The notes under the pieces: generated by a model
What the model was told of the DNA's origin: nothing
Seen by the model: only the letters and a program-made list of their open reading frames with translations
Databases searched by the model: none
Program-made: the position numbers and the translations under genes
From: Meconema thalassinum
Lineage: Eukaryota; Arthropoda; Insecta; Orthoptera; Tettigoniidae
Assembly: GCA_946902985.2 (NCBI GenBank)
Contig: OX336388.2
Location: 367,523,387-367,587,386 of the forward strand
Direction of reading: 5' to 3'
Length of the DNA stretch: 64,000 bases
In this document: positions 1 to 10,945 of the stretch, one piece after another
Layout of the letters: every line of letters begins with the position of its first letter
How positions within the stretch are numbered: the first letter of the stretch is position 1

Positions 1-181
1 ATTTCGCGACTTCAAAAACCATTTTTTTCGCCATTTTTAGCGGTATTAAAACACATTACCATCTGTGCATTACTTCATTTAATAATTCGCGATCGCGAAT
101 ATTTCCTATCCCTAATAATAGCTGGAAATAGAAGCTATTTTGGTACAATAAAGGTACTGAAGTAGAGAACAATCTCTTGAG
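1..181. other. unassigned AT-rich sequence
   Basis: No coding or repeat signature was recognised before the hAT terminus at 182. It may belong to the sequence into which the hAT element inserted. Confidence 0.3.
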
Positions 182-875
182 CAGCGTTTCCCAAACATTT
201 TTGTGTGCGTACCACTTTAAGCGATGAGAATCTCTCGCGTACCACCTATCGGTAGGGAGTTATATTAACTATAACCCCACCACCACTACGTAACAGGCCA
301 AAGGATGGAATGTAATTGTGATTGTTAGAGTTAGACTGTTAGAGTTAAAGTTCAAATAATAAAAAGTGTGTCCAGTTGTTTATTTATTACAATAAGTATT
401 CAATTCAATTATTCAGAAATGACCCTTTACAAATAATATTTATAATAAAACTTAAACATAAAAACCAAAGTTCAACTAACAACTTCAATGTGAAGGGTGA
501 GCTTTAACATTAGAAGCCAGCTTAGGAATGACTGGTTTAAGATTCCTGAGTCTCAAAAGCAGATAGTTTTCCACTGTAAGGAGCCTTTTCCGTTATATAT
601 TATTGAGATAAATAAGTGATGAAAATACAGTCTCACACAAGTATGAAGTAGTGAAAGGCAGTAAAAATCTAACTGCTTTGTCAGCTATGTCTGCACGCCT
701 CTCAATCCAAAAGTTCACAACAGCCATTTTTGAAAAATTTGCCTTAGTTCTGGATCACAATTCAATTCATAAAACTGCCCCTTATCTTTTTGCGTTAAAG
801 TCCTCCGGCAACATATCAATGTTTTTATATTTTTTAATTTTATATTTTTCGGAAAGTATCGTTTTTTATGTTTTG
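182..875 (-). mobile_element. hAT transposon, 3' end remnant
   Basis: The left boundary begins CAGCGTTTCCCAAAC, a typical hAT terminal inverted repeat (hAT ends start CAG and often continue TGTTTCCCAA). Inward of it, on the minus strand, lies an AT-rich 3' UTR of about 270 bp and then the C-terminal end of a hAT transposase (485-720). The other half is missing: the sequence changes near 876 into the 165-bp G tandem repeat. The order transposase C-terminus, UTR, TIR is what a hAT 3' end should show, so the two signals support each other. No target duplication can be checked because the opposite end is gone. Confidence 0.7.
485..720 (-). pseudogene. hAT transposase C-terminal (dimerisation) domain, decayed
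   Basis: Reading the minus strand from about 720 down gives KAVRFLLPFTTSYLCETVFS, the hallmark LPF.T.YLCE..FS block of the hAT C-terminal dimerisation domain. After an in-frame stop, LRLRNLKPVIPKLASNVKAH follows, matching the usual basic tail that ends in H.SH. The frame closes with a stop whose complement is at 485-487. At least one internal stop (after YLNNI) and a frame change upstream of about 720 show it is dead. The N-terminal BED finger and catalytic core are absent. In the hAT family this region mediates dimerisation of the cut-and-paste transposase. Confidence 0.7.
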
Positions 876-2800
876 TAAATTGGATTGACTATGCCTATAA
901 TGATTTCGGAAATGTTGACAACAACTCAGCAAAGTTTCATATCAATCAAATGAATGGTATATGAACGCTTACGGGACTTGGTTGAAACGATTCGCGTGCC
1001 GTCGCTCATTTGTGGAATCTACTTGTGCGATACCTATTGTAATGTGGATGTACTAAGCCAGAAACCTTCCCTGATGAGTGCACAACATATTACCCAAGTT
1101 TCATCGCTATCGGACGAATGGTATATGAACGCATACGGGACTTTCTTGAAACGCTTCGTGCGACTTCGCTCATTTGTTGAATCTACTTGTGTGCTACCTA
1201 TTGAAAAATGGACTCAATAAGCTTAAAACATTCCCTGGAGTGTACACAACAACTCACCCAAGTTTAGTCGCTATCGGACGAATGATATATGAACGCATAC
1301 GGGACTATGTTGAAACACTTCGCGCGTCGACGATCATTTGTTTGATCTACTTGTGCGATACCTATTGTTAATTGGATTTACTAACCGAGAAACCTTCCCT
1401 GAAGTGTACACAACATCTCAACCAAGTTTCATCACTATCAGACGAATAGAAGCCTATATGATCGCATACGGGTCTTTGTTGAAACGCTTCGCACGTCGTC
1501 GCTCATTTGTTGAATCTACTCGTTCGCTACCTATTATAACATGGATTTACTAAGTCAGGAACATTGCCTGTAGTGTACACAACCTCTCACCCAAGTGTCA
1601 TCGCTATCGGACGAATGGTATGTGAACGCATACTGGTCTTTGTTGAAACGCTTCGCCCGTCGTCGCACATTTGTTGAATCTACTTGTGCGATACCTATTG
1701 TTAAGTGGATGTACTACGCCAGAAACCTTCCCTGTAGTGTACACAACATCCTACCCAAGTTTCATCGCTATCAGACGAATGGTATATGAACGCATACGGG
1801 ACTTTGTTGAAACGCTTCGCGCGTCGTCGCTCATTTGTTGAATCTACTCGTGCGCCACCTATTATAACATGGATTTACTCAGCCCGAAACCTTGCCTGTA
1901 GTGTACGCAACATCTCACCCACGTTTCATCGCTATCGGACAAATGGTATATGAACGCATGTGGGACTTTGTTGAAACAAACGCACGCCATTTTGTTGAAG
2001 TTACTCGCGCGCCATCTATTGTTAATTGGATCTACTATGCCTATAACTTTTCCTGGCGTATGCACAACAACTCACCGAAATTTGATTGCAATTGGATGAA
2101 TTGTATATGAACGCATCACCAACATTCATTTGTTTAAACTACTGGTGAGCTATCTATTGTTAAGTGGATTGACTATGCCTATATCCATCCCGGAAGTGTG
2201 CCAAACAACCCACCAAAATTTGGTCGCAATCGGATGAATTGTAGGCTATATGAACGCATCTCCAACACACATTTGTTTAAAATACTCGCGCGCTGTCCAT
2301 TGTAAATTGGATTGACTATGCCTATAATGACTTCGGAAGTGTTCACAACAACTCACCAAAGTTTCATATCAATCGGATGAATGGTATATGAACACATACG
2401 GGACTTGGTTGAAACGATTCGCGTGCCGTCGCTCATTCGTTGAATCTACTTGTGCGATACCTATTGTAATGGTGACGTACTAAGCCAGAAACCTTCCCTG
2501 ATGAGTACACAACATATTGCGTGCCATCTATTGTAAATTTGATTACTACGCCTATTATTTTTCCGGGACTGTGCACAACAACTCACCAAAATTTGATCGC
2601 AATCGGACGAATTGTATATGAACGCATTGCCATTACGCATTTGTTTAAACTACTCGCTCGCTATATATTGTGAAATGGATTAACTATGCCTATGATCATC
2701 CCGGAAGTGTTTACAACAACTCACCAATATTTGATCGCAATCGGATGAATGGTTTATGAACGCATAAAAGACGAACACACAGACATTTCTTTATATATAT
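876..2800 (+). repeat. G-1: ~165-bp tandem repeat array
   Basis: About 11 degenerate monomers follow each other at roughly 165 bp. Landmarks recur in order: GGTATATGAACGCATACGGG, a CTTCGCGCGTCGTCGCTC block, CATTTGTTGAATCTACT, ACCTATTGTAAAGTGGAT, ACTAAGCC.GAAACCTTCCC and AAGTTTCATCGCTATCGGA. CATTTGTTGAATCT lies near 1170, 1335, 1503, 1668 and 1829, which gives the period. Short reading frames across monomers (such as 954-1220 and 1338-1553) come from repeat periodicity and share no protein family. The same unit forms G-2 at 22193-24400. The array runs into an AT microsatellite at 2793-2807 just before EC-1. Confidence 0.85.
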
Positions 2801-2807
2801 ATATATA

Positions 2808-5172
2808 CTAGCTGAAGTACCCGTGCTTCGCTACGCGTCATAAATAAAATAAAATGTGAAGGTGACAGTTAAAACAGGGGATAGGCGAGGTGCTGCGCAG
2901 AGGGAGATTAAGGATGGAAAATTTTGTCCAACTACACCGCTCGGCGTTGACCGTGTTTTATAGCACAAATTTAGGTTTTACTCGCTAACGGTTGGAGATA
3001 CCTTTCGGACAGGAAATGTAAGTTTAAACCTCGTATATGCCATCAAAAGTTTGCTATTTCTTAGCGTTCTCTTTTCATTTGAAATGGAAATATGAAAGTT
3101 TGAAACCAAAGGGTGTAGTGACGTCACTAAAATGGTCGCCATCTTTAAATAGTGCAAAGTATTGAAAACAAAAGTAACCTATATGTTAACCAGGTAAATC
3201 AGCTACTTCCATGTAAAATTCATGTAAATCGGACCAGTGGTACTTGCGTGATTGAGTAATACACAGACACACACCATCTCATTTTTAGCTTCGATTCGCT
3301 CGGGTCATAGTCGTGTGATATTGTTATTCAATGAAATGCAGGTTTAACCCCGTTAACACCCCTTTAGAACCTGAATATCCAAAAATCCCTCCTTAGTAGA
3401 CGTTTTCGACACACAACAAACATATCCCCAAAATATCATTCTGCTAACATTAATAGTTTGGGTTGGTCGATGAGAGTGAACATACAAAAATCCTTCCTTA
3501 GTGGACGTTTTTCTTCCAGAATTTCACCCCTCCCCTTAGGCCCCTTAAATTGGATTTATGAAAAAAAAACGGCCGAACACCTATTTATTTTATTTTTTAT
3601 GTATTTTTAAGCTCATTGATTTCCTCCGAGTTTCAAACTCCTCGCCTATGTCGTTTAAGAGATACACGCTCCGTTAAGAATCTTTCAACCCCAATTTTTC
3701 ATCCCTTTCACCTCATAATATACACTACATCGAAAAACCATTAGACATGTGTCAACTTATTTTTAATGATTAGTATATATGCCAAGTATCACATCCCCAA
3801 ATGAAACCACTCGTGAGATATTGTTATTCAATGAAATGCACGTTTAGCCCCTTAACACATATTTAGAACCTGAATATTCAAAACTCTCTCCATAGTGGAC
3901 GTTTTCGACGTACAACGAACTTATCCCAAAAATTTCATGTTTCTAACTTCAATAATTTTGGCTTGGCGATGATGAGTGTGTGAGTGAGTGAGTCAGGACA
4001 TTTTCTTTCATTTATTTTTGATAATTTCACCCCTCCCCATGAACCCCTTAAATTGGATTTATGAAACAAAAGGTCGAACACCTATTTACTTATTTAAAGC
4101 TGTTTTCGCCCTGTGTTTGATGAGTGAGTAAGTGAGTCAATCAGTTAGGACACTTTCTTTCCTGTTTTTTCCCCCAGACTTTCACCCCTCTCCAAGGGCC
4201 CCTTAAATTGGATTTATGAAAAATCGGTCGAACACCTATTTACTTGTATTTTAAGTTGTTTTTCCCGCAGAATTTCAAACTTCTCGCCTATGTCATTTAA
4301 GAGATACACGCTCCGATTAGAATCCCTCAACCCCCAATTTTCACCCCTTTCACCTCATAATATACACCACATCGATAAACCCTTAGATACATGTCTGATT
4401 ATTTTTAATGATTAGTTTATATACCGAATATCACATCCCCAAAGAAACAACTCGTGAGATGGTGTTATTCAATGTAATGCACGTTTACCCCCTTAACATC
4501 TCTTTAAAACCCGAATAAACAAAATTATTCCTTAGTTGACGTTTTCGACATACAGCGAACATATTCCCAAAATTTCATTTTTCCAACTTTAATAGTTTTC
4601 GCTGGGCGTGATGAGTGAGTGAGTCAGACAGGACATTTTCTTTCAATTTTCTTTTTTCAGATTTTCACCCCTCCCCATGAACCCCTTAAATTTGATTTAT
4701 GAAAAAAAAATGTCGAACAGCTATTTACTTACTTTAAAGCAGTTTTTCCCCCTGAGTTTTATGAGTGAGTCAGTCAGATAATCAGTTAGGATACTTTCTT
4801 TCCTGTTGCCCCCCCCCCCCCCCCAGAATGTGACCCCTCCCCATGGGCCCCTTAAATTGGATTTATGAATAAACTGTCAAACACATATTTACTTATTTTT
4901 TATGCTGATTTTTTTCCGCTGAGTTTCAAATTCCTCGCCTATGTCGTTTAAGAGATACACGCTCCGTTAGGATTCTTTCAATCCCCACTTTTCACCCCTT
5001 TCACCTCATAATATACGCCGCATCGAAAAACCCTCAGACTCGTGTCTTCTTATTTTTAATGGTGAGTTTATGTGCCGAGTATCACATCCCCCAATGAAAC
5101 CAATCGGGAGATATTGCTATTCAATGAAATGCAGGTCTACCCCCTTAACACCCCTTTAGAACCTGAATATAC
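2808..5172 (+). mobile_element. EC-1 modular repeat element, first part
   Basis: It begins CTAGCTGAAGTACCCGTGCT, a terminus that recurs in inverse orientation at 35705, 43523 and (as a variant) 36216. A roughly 500-bp E module follows, containing TGACGTCA at 3119-3126 and CGCCATCTT at 3137-3145. From about 3318 come the C repeats, a long tandem unit of about 640 bp. Its landmarks are ATTTCATTGAATAACAATAT, CACTCACTCATCATCGCCCA, TTAAGGGGCCCATGGGGAGG and CTCTTAAACGACATAGGCGA. The element is interrupted at 5172 by F1-1 and resumes at 6683. It is non-coding. It is probably a non-autonomous transposon with a central tandem-repeat core, class uncertain. Confidence 0.7.
3119..3145 (+). promoter_or_regulatory. 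CRE and YY1/PHO-like motif pair in the E module
   Basis: A palindromic TGACGTCA (CREB/ATF consensus) lies 10 bp before CGCCATCTT, which matches the YY1/Pleiohomeotic consensus CGCCATNTT. The same pair is found in inverse orientation in EC-2 (about 35370-35400) and, with TGACGTCA retained but CGCCATTTT, in EC-3 (about 43190-43210). Conservation across three copies suggests a promoter-like segment. Binding is inference. Confidence 0.45.
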
Positions 5173-6682
5173 AACAAGAAGTTCCGTGAAGAACTATACA
5201 GCCTACTTTTCATGCCAATTATTATTCTACAGAATATGAACCTATCTAGAATAATGACGAAATTAAGTTGCTAATATCGAAATTTCCAATTAGTTCGAAA
5301 TACTGTATACCTGGCATAATGTATCCTAATAGAGCACTACAGTTGGCAGCCCTGATGACTGAATATATTCTTAGTTCCGTCTCTTACGGTACTAAATACA
5401 AAATTTGGTTGAAGTCCACTGGATAGCATGGACGTTACATGCAGTTAAACATTGGATCTAACAGCGCGCGTAAAATCATGTTGGCAACAATGTCATGCAT
5501 GCCTTGGTCAGAAATAATCTGAAATAATATGATCTATTGTTGTGCCAATTTTGAATGAAATCCATTAGTTAGTATAGAAGTTACATGCATTTTAAAATTG
5601 GATCTATCAGCAGGCTTAGAATCATGTTGGCAGCACTGACGTATATTAGTTACTCCAAATTCGTCTAGAATGCCAGGTACTATACGTGTGCAAAGTTTAG
5701 AGCTATTGGCTTGCATACTTTCTGATATATTGATATTAGGGTAACAAAAATAGGTACAGCACATATTAACAGTTGGCAGCCCTGGTTGCTCCTTAGAATA
5801 CGCATAGTCATATCTGTTATGGTACACATAGCACATACGAAATTTGGTTGAAATCCAAATGATAGTATGGAAGTTACATGTATTTAAAGTTGGACCTGTC
5901 AGCAGGCTTAGAATCATGTTGGTAGCACTGACGTATATAAGTTACTCCAAATTAATATAGAATGTCAGGTACTATACGTGTGCATAGTTTAAAGCTGTCG
6001 GCTTGCATACTTTCTGATATATTGGTATTTGGATAAAATAAATTAGGAGCATTTATTAACAGTTGGCAGCCCTGGTAGGTCTTACGAATACGCTCAGTCA
6101 TATCTGGTTATGTACACATACAACATACGAAATTTGGTTGAATTCCGCTTGATAGTGTAGAAGTTATATGCATTTAAAAATTGGACATATCAGGAGGCTT
6201 ATAATCATTTTGGCAACACTGCCATGTTTGGCCTCCTGGAAATTAAACTGAAATATTATGATCTGTACGTGTGCCAATTTTGAAATAGCTCCCATTCATA
6301 CTTTCCAAGATATCCAACATGGAGCTCAAATTTCAATTGCGATTTTTTAGCAGTTGGTAGCACTGACATCATTTTCAAATATGGCCGTGAGATATTCAGG
6401 TATAAATTACTTTTTCCTCATTTTTGCAAAATGTGAAAAGTAGGCTAAAAATACCCTCTTAGTGGGCATTTGCTGCCCTTGGGGAAGCAGCATACCAAAT
6501 AGCTCTTTACTCCTACCAAATTTTTTTCGATTGCTGCAGCCGTTTAGGAGTTGATAGGGGGGGACACACACACAGCCAGACAGACAGACAGAAGGACAGA
6601 CAGACAGACAGACAGACACACATTTGCCCGATCTCAAAAGTCTACTTTTTCCTCATTTTTGCAAAATGTGAAAAGTAGGCTA
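5173..6682 (+). mobile_element. F1-1 HINE-like element
   Basis: The left end is AACAAG followed by a hairpin (AGTTC-CGTGAA-GAACT), then CAGCCTACTTTTC. The core holds degenerate tandem units with GTTGGCAGCCCTGG, ACCAAATTTCGTATGTG-type phrases, CAAGCCGACAGCT and AAGCCTGCTGATAGGTCC (some on the opposite strand). The right end has CAGCCGTTTAGGAGTTGATA, a GACA microsatellite, GATCTCAAAAGTCTACTTTT and a long hairpin closing with GAAAAGTAGGCT. The insertion site is reconstructed from the uninterrupted paralogue at about 29990-30040 (reverse strand): GAATATAC-A5-TCC is split at the A5. No protein is encoded. F1-1 carries an internal 93-nt duplication described separately. Confidence 0.75.
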
Positions 6683-6735
6683 AAAATACCCTCTTAGTGG
6701 GCATTTGCTGCCCTTGGGGAAGCAGCATACCAAAT
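6408..6735 (+). repeat. 93-nt exact duplication spanning the F1-1 end and its flank
   Basis: Positions 6408-6500 and 6643-6735 are identical over 93 nt. The distal copy contains the terminal hairpin of F1-1 plus about 52 nt of the host EC-1 flank. The proximal copy sits inside F1-1, where sister elements read straight from GATATTCAGGTATA into TCTTTACTC. The proximal copy is therefore the derived one. Confidence 0.85.
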
Positions 6736-7261
6736 TTCATTCCAATCCGTTTGGTGGTTTCTGAGATTTCGTGATGAATGAATGAGTGAGTGAGTGAGTG
6801 AGTGGTATGTGACAAATATATAGTAGAAGATAGTGTCAAGTCTTTGTTATGCTAAACTCGGTTGACAGTGCTGTGTGAGTAGGTGAGTAACTAACGGGAT
6901 TTCAAGTAAAGATGCTCATTTTCTATACCGGTAGTGCAGAGCGCAACTGGCATCCAGACGGCCGTGTCTCGACTTGAGCTATGTTGCCATGGAAACTATC
7001 TGCCTTGCCATTCCTTCATGAGTATATTTTATGATTTGATTAGCCTGTGCTTGAGTGCAAAAGGGCCGAAATCAGAAGAATGAGAAAGAGTATCGGAAAT
7101 TCATGTAGCCAGCAGTTCCTTCTGGGTCCTAAACTATGTGTATGGAAAATTTGGTTGAGATTGGTGGAACGGTGTAGATTTGTATACGGAACCAACCCAC
7201 CCACCCACCCACATACATACATACATACATACAGACTTTCACTTTTATATATAAGATAAGA
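6683..7261 (+). mobile_element. EC-1 modular repeat element, distal part with D module
   Basis: After the F1-1 insertion the EC-1 sequence continues with ATACCAAATTTCATTCCAAT and GAATGAGTGAGTGAGTGAG. The D module follows: GCCTGTGCTTGAGTGCAAAA, CCAGCAGTTCCTTCTGGGTC, a GGTTGAGATTGGTGGAACGG segment, (CCCA)n and (CATA)n microsatellites, and finally CAGACTTTCACTTTTATATA. The same module ends EC-2 (29473) and EC-4 (43524), so this is the true distal end of the family. F2-1 sequence starts directly after it. Confidence 0.7.
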
Positions 7262-8565
7262 TTACATGAAGATTATTGTGTACGTGTGGTATTCAAACTT
7301 CAATGGCATGATTAGAACACAAGAAGTAAAAACGAGATTTTAAAATTTCGCACTGCTGCATCCATTATGAAAACAATTGAAAAAATTAGATGCCAGTGGA
7401 TTAACATTTGTATAAGCATTTAGCGTACAAAGTTTCACTGCACTCGGATGGTTAAATTGTGAGAGACATCCATTTAAATATTTATACTTCGCGTCGCCGC
7501 CATGTTGGATTAGTGCTCACCAGGTTACTGAAAATGCAATAGGTGAACTTATGTTCATAGCCACTATGGACATAAAACATACAGTTTGATTGCTTTAAAA
7601 GATTCGTAGATATTGAGAACCGTCTAAATATTTCAGATGGTAGCCATTTTGGATTGTTATATGAATAGGACATGGAGTCATGTACCATTAAAGGAAAATT
7701 ATTGCATGATTACGACACAGGAAATAAAAAATTAATTTTAACATTTTGCACAGGCGCCATCTTGAGATTATATAAACAATTGAACTAAACGAGATGCCAG
7801 TGCATTACAATATGTATAGTCATTTACTGTACCAACTTTCACTGCGCTCAGATGGTTAAATCGCGAGAAAAGTCTATTAAAATGTTTCAACTTCGCTTGG
7901 CCGTCATGTTCGTTTTGTACTATACTGGTTTTTGAAAGTTACAGTGATAAACATGTAGTAGTGTCCTTTATCACCGTACAAAGTTCAGGTTGATATCAAT
8001 AATAGTTTCGGAGATATAGAATGCCAGTGAAATATTTCGCACTGCCGCCATTTTGAACTTATTTAACAATTGAACTAAATTATACGCCAATGCATTACAA
8101 AGTATATAAACATTTGCTCTACCAAGTTTCATTTCGTTTGGATGATTAAATCGCGAGAAAAGTCTATTTAAAAATCTCAAATTCGCTCCACCGCCATGAT
8201 GGTTTTGTAGTTACCAGATTTTTAACGTCTCGTAGGTGAAATTTTAATAGTACCCTTTATCACCGTACAAAATTTCAGTTTGATATGGGTGATAGTTTCC
8301 GAGATATTGAATGATGGTGAAATACTTCGCACAGCCGCCATGTTGGATTGATGTGACGTCATAAGATTTGAAGGGCACGGTCGAAGTCGGCGGAAATGTT
8401 GCTATGACCTTACCGAGTTTCATTGAAATCGCTCCAGCCGTTTAGAATTTATTAGGGGGATACACACACACACACACACACCACACTCATACGCACACAC
8501 AAACACACACACGGACAAAAGGTGATCTCATAAGCGTATTTTTCATAAAATGAAAATAGACTAAA
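7262..8565 (+). mobile_element. F2-1 HINE-like element, left-truncated
   Basis: It contains the F2 core of about 250-300-bp degenerate units. Landmarks are TTACATGAAGATTATTGTGT, CGCCGCCATGTTGGAT, TTCGTAGATATTGAGAACCG, AACAATTGAACTAAATTAGA and ATCGCGAGAAA.GTCTATT. It ends with CTCCAGCCGTTTAGAATTTA, TTAGGGGGA, a CA microsatellite, ACAAAAGGTGATCTCATAAG and a short terminal hairpin closing in GAAAATAGACT. The left terminal hairpin is missing: the element starts mid-unit next to the EC-1 end. A TGACGTCA site lies near 8353. There is no coding capacity. Confidence 0.75.
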
Positions 8566-9029
8566 AATTATATTGCTTATTAAAACATTGAGGTTCTAAA
8601 ATATACTAATCTTCTTCTATGGAGTAGGAAGCTGTATTGAAAGTCTATGTTTTCCTATGTTTTCAAAATGTAATTGTTGTCAAATAAATTTTGTCGTTTA
8701 TTTCGGTGAATTGTTCCGTATTTAGAAAAGGATCAAATTTACATAGCTGTAGATGTAGAATCTTATTGAAATGTTCTCTTCAATAAAATGGTAGTTTTGA
8801 TATTGATAATAATAATATCATATGGTCTCGGGTGTCGGGTGCAAGCTTTGTTATTAGACACCCAGAGGGCAGCTTGCATGCCGAATTTTGTACTTCCTTG
8901 TAGAACTATGAAAGTGAAGGAGGTAAGATATCTAAGCTAAACTATGGCGCTTTCTAGTAAAAAATGAGGAATTTTGTGTCGGCGGAAAATCCCGAGATTA
9001 ACTTAGCCATTATGAACACGGCCTACTGG
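8566..9029. other. no gene; unassigned sequence
   Basis: AT-rich sequence. The last 150 bp (TTCTTTAACATGCCAATATC just beyond the end) may be the decayed body of the minus-strand SINE that follows. Confidence 0.3.
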
Positions 9030-9180
9030 ATTCAAATGGGTTCTTTAACATGCCAATATCGTATGACATACGTGTCGTAATTTCTGCCGCCTTTCAAAAA
9101 TCTCTTACTACGGCCAGGATCGAACCTGCAGGCTTGGGGTTGGTAATCCGACATGATAACCACTCACCCACCTTCCTTTG
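9030..9180 (-). mobile_element. tRNA-derived SINE remnant
   Basis: On the minus strand, GGTTCGATCCTGG matches the pol III B box. Upstream of it, GTGGGTGAGTGGTTATCATG resembles an A box at the right distance. A body segment containing the complement of TTTAACATGCCAATA resembles the other SINEs here. It is fragmentary and borders the LINE RT copy. Confidence 0.45.
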
Positions 9181-9199
9181 GGAATCAAAACGATGTGGC

Positions 9200-10006
9200 T
9201 ACGGATGTGGATTATCATTTACTCACCTATACATTGAACAAGCAATGAAGGAAATTGGAGAAACATTTAAAGTGGGAGAGAAGATTCAAGGAGAAATAAT
9301 TTCAACTCTGAGATTTGCCGATGACATCGTCATCTTGGCCGAAACACCTGAGGATTTGAATGAGTTTTTGAATGATACGGTCTCCGTCTTCAGGACAGAA
9401 TACAGGATAAAAATAAATAAATGTAAAACAAAAATATCGGAATGCAGCCGAAATGAATCAGAAACCTCTATGGACATCAAATTGACAGGTCAAAAACTAA
9501 AGGAAGTAGGAGATTTCTGTTACTTAGGAAGCAAAATAACCAATGATGGACGAAGCAAAGAGGATATAGAAAGTAGGTTAGCTCAGGCAAGGAAGGGATT
9601 TCTACAGAAAAGGAATCTGTTGACATCGAATTTTGATATAGGTATTAGGAAGTCATTTTTGAAAGCCTTTGTCTGGAGCATGGCGCTCTATGGAAGTGAA
9701 ACTTGGACTATCGGTGCTGCAGAAAAGAGGAGAATTGAAGCGTTTGAAATGTGGTGTTACTGAAGAATGATGAAGATCAGATGGGTAGATAGCGTTACAA
9801 ACGAAGAGGTATTAAGACTAGTGGGAGAGGAGAGATGTTTCTGGCGACTGCTAATGGAAGATAAGAGATAGGTTGGTAAGACACATACTAAGACACCCAT
9901 GAATAGCATGCTTAGTTATGGAAGGAAGGGTCGAGGACAAGAACTGTAGGGGTTGACCAAGGTTAGAATATGTTAAACAGATTGCCTCAGATGTAGGATG
10001 TGGTTA
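9200..10006 (+). pseudogene. LINE reverse transcriptase fragment, copy A
   Basis: The open stretch to 9763 contains the RT active-site motif FADDIVILAETPEDLNEF and the downstream signature CYLGSKITNDGRSKEDI, RLAQARKGFLQKRNLL, LYGSETWTIGAAEKRR and EAFEMWCY. These are typical of the endonuclease-reverse transcriptase of an RTE-like arthropod LINE (clade not certain). A TGA at 9761-9763 replaces the Arg codon that follows WCY in copies B and D. Homology continues in broken frames (TNEEVLR, GHILRHP-like) to about 10006. Everything upstream of the YIEQAMKEI block is missing: the RT joins non-LINE sequence near 9200. The first 50 codons of the apparent ORF from 9050 are SINE-derived. Four copies of this family lie on the plus strand. 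Confidence 0.8.
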
Positions 10007-10434
10007 CAAAGTTAGAAACTACGCATCCTACATGACTACTCCATTTCATATCATTCCTTACGTGAACGCCCAAGTATTTGCAAGAATCTTCTTATACAAG
10101 CATTTCCGAGCCAATGTTATATTGAAAATCTTGCTTTCGCAATTTCCCTATTTTTATGAGACGTGCAGGGGTTGCGGAAAAATCTGGAAAAATCCACACT
10201 GTGGGAAGATTCGAAACTCCGATCTCCGGACTTGCTGCAGACCCCTATTGCGACCGTGGTGAATGATAAACGTGCACAGCTTCGCAACGGGGTCTACCTA
10301 TAGTATTTTGGGTTGTAATGTTGAACATTCAGCATCGTAAGCAAAATTGAGAAGAGGTGCGCGACCATTTTTGTGGTTTCTCACTATTAATTCATTCAAC
10401 TGGCGGGATGGTTTCTACCTTATGGATTTTCATT
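10007..10434. other. no gene; unassigned sequence
   Basis: No convincing protein or repeat signature. A 76-codon reading frame (10032-10262) has no recognisable domain. Confidence 0.3.
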
Positions 10435-10645
10435 TACGGGCTTAGACATCGTGGTTTCATAAGCCCCGTGTAGTTGAGTGTGAGTAGAATTTGTCTGATA
10501 GCATGTGAATTTGTGGGTTCTGTATTAGTGTGTGTAAGTGCTGTTGAGGCGAGGTTTGGGATGAGAGCGAGCGAGGCCATTAGTTAGGAAACGTCCTGGC
10601 ACTTGCCTGGAGCAGAAGTGGGAAATTATGGTTAACCACTACACA
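10435..10645 (-). mobile_element. decayed SINE fragments
   Basis: The segment TGTAGTTGAGTGTGAGTAGA followed by TGTCTGATAGCATGTG and TGTATTAGTGTGTGTAAGTG is an eroded copy of the 3' region of the 517-bp SINE at 28531. GGCACTTGCCTGGAGCAGAA near 10593 belongs to the SINE body that recurs at 37800-37945 and 39500-39690. No A/B boxes survive. Confidence 0.4.
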
Positions 10646-10764
10646 TATTGTCTTCTTACAACAAGAGGCAACCGCTGCAATCAGGGTAAACAGATCCACG
10701 GTATAAGTTATACACGGGAGTAAAATACAAACAGTGGAAGTGGACAATATAACAGTTTATAAAA

Positions 10765-10945
10765 GGAACAAACGTCAAATTCTGGCAACCAAGAAAGGCA
10801 AATCTGATATAAAAACGTTTGATATGATCAAACAAGTATACGGTGACGAATCCTTCGGCCACAGTGCACCAATATTTGCACAAGGGAAGAGACAGTTTCA
10901 ACAATGATGATGAGCGTAACGGGTGGTCACAAACGATCCCAACTC
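10765..10945 (+). pseudogene. mariner-type transposase N-terminal fragment (HTH_48-like)
   Basis: One frame reads KTFDMIKQVYGDESFGHS, matching the helix-turn-helix region at the N-terminus of mariner transposases (ETF.M...YGDE). The adjoining frame gives FNNDDERNGWSQT, matching the DDERSGRPS linker that follows in that family. The shift between the two near 10890 and the absence of the catalytic DDD region show that only a broken fragment remains. Upstream KRQILATKKGKSDI fits the start of the same domain. Confidence 0.6.

Noticed and set aside
876..2110. Series of 60-90-codon frames with the recurring LLKRFARRRSFVEST motif
   Set aside because: Produced by the 165-bp G repeat (165 is divisible by 3, so monomers stay in frame); stops occur in nearly every unit.
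2793..2807. AT microsatellite as an origin or promoter
   Set aside because: A simple TA run at the boundary between two repeats, with no supporting elements.
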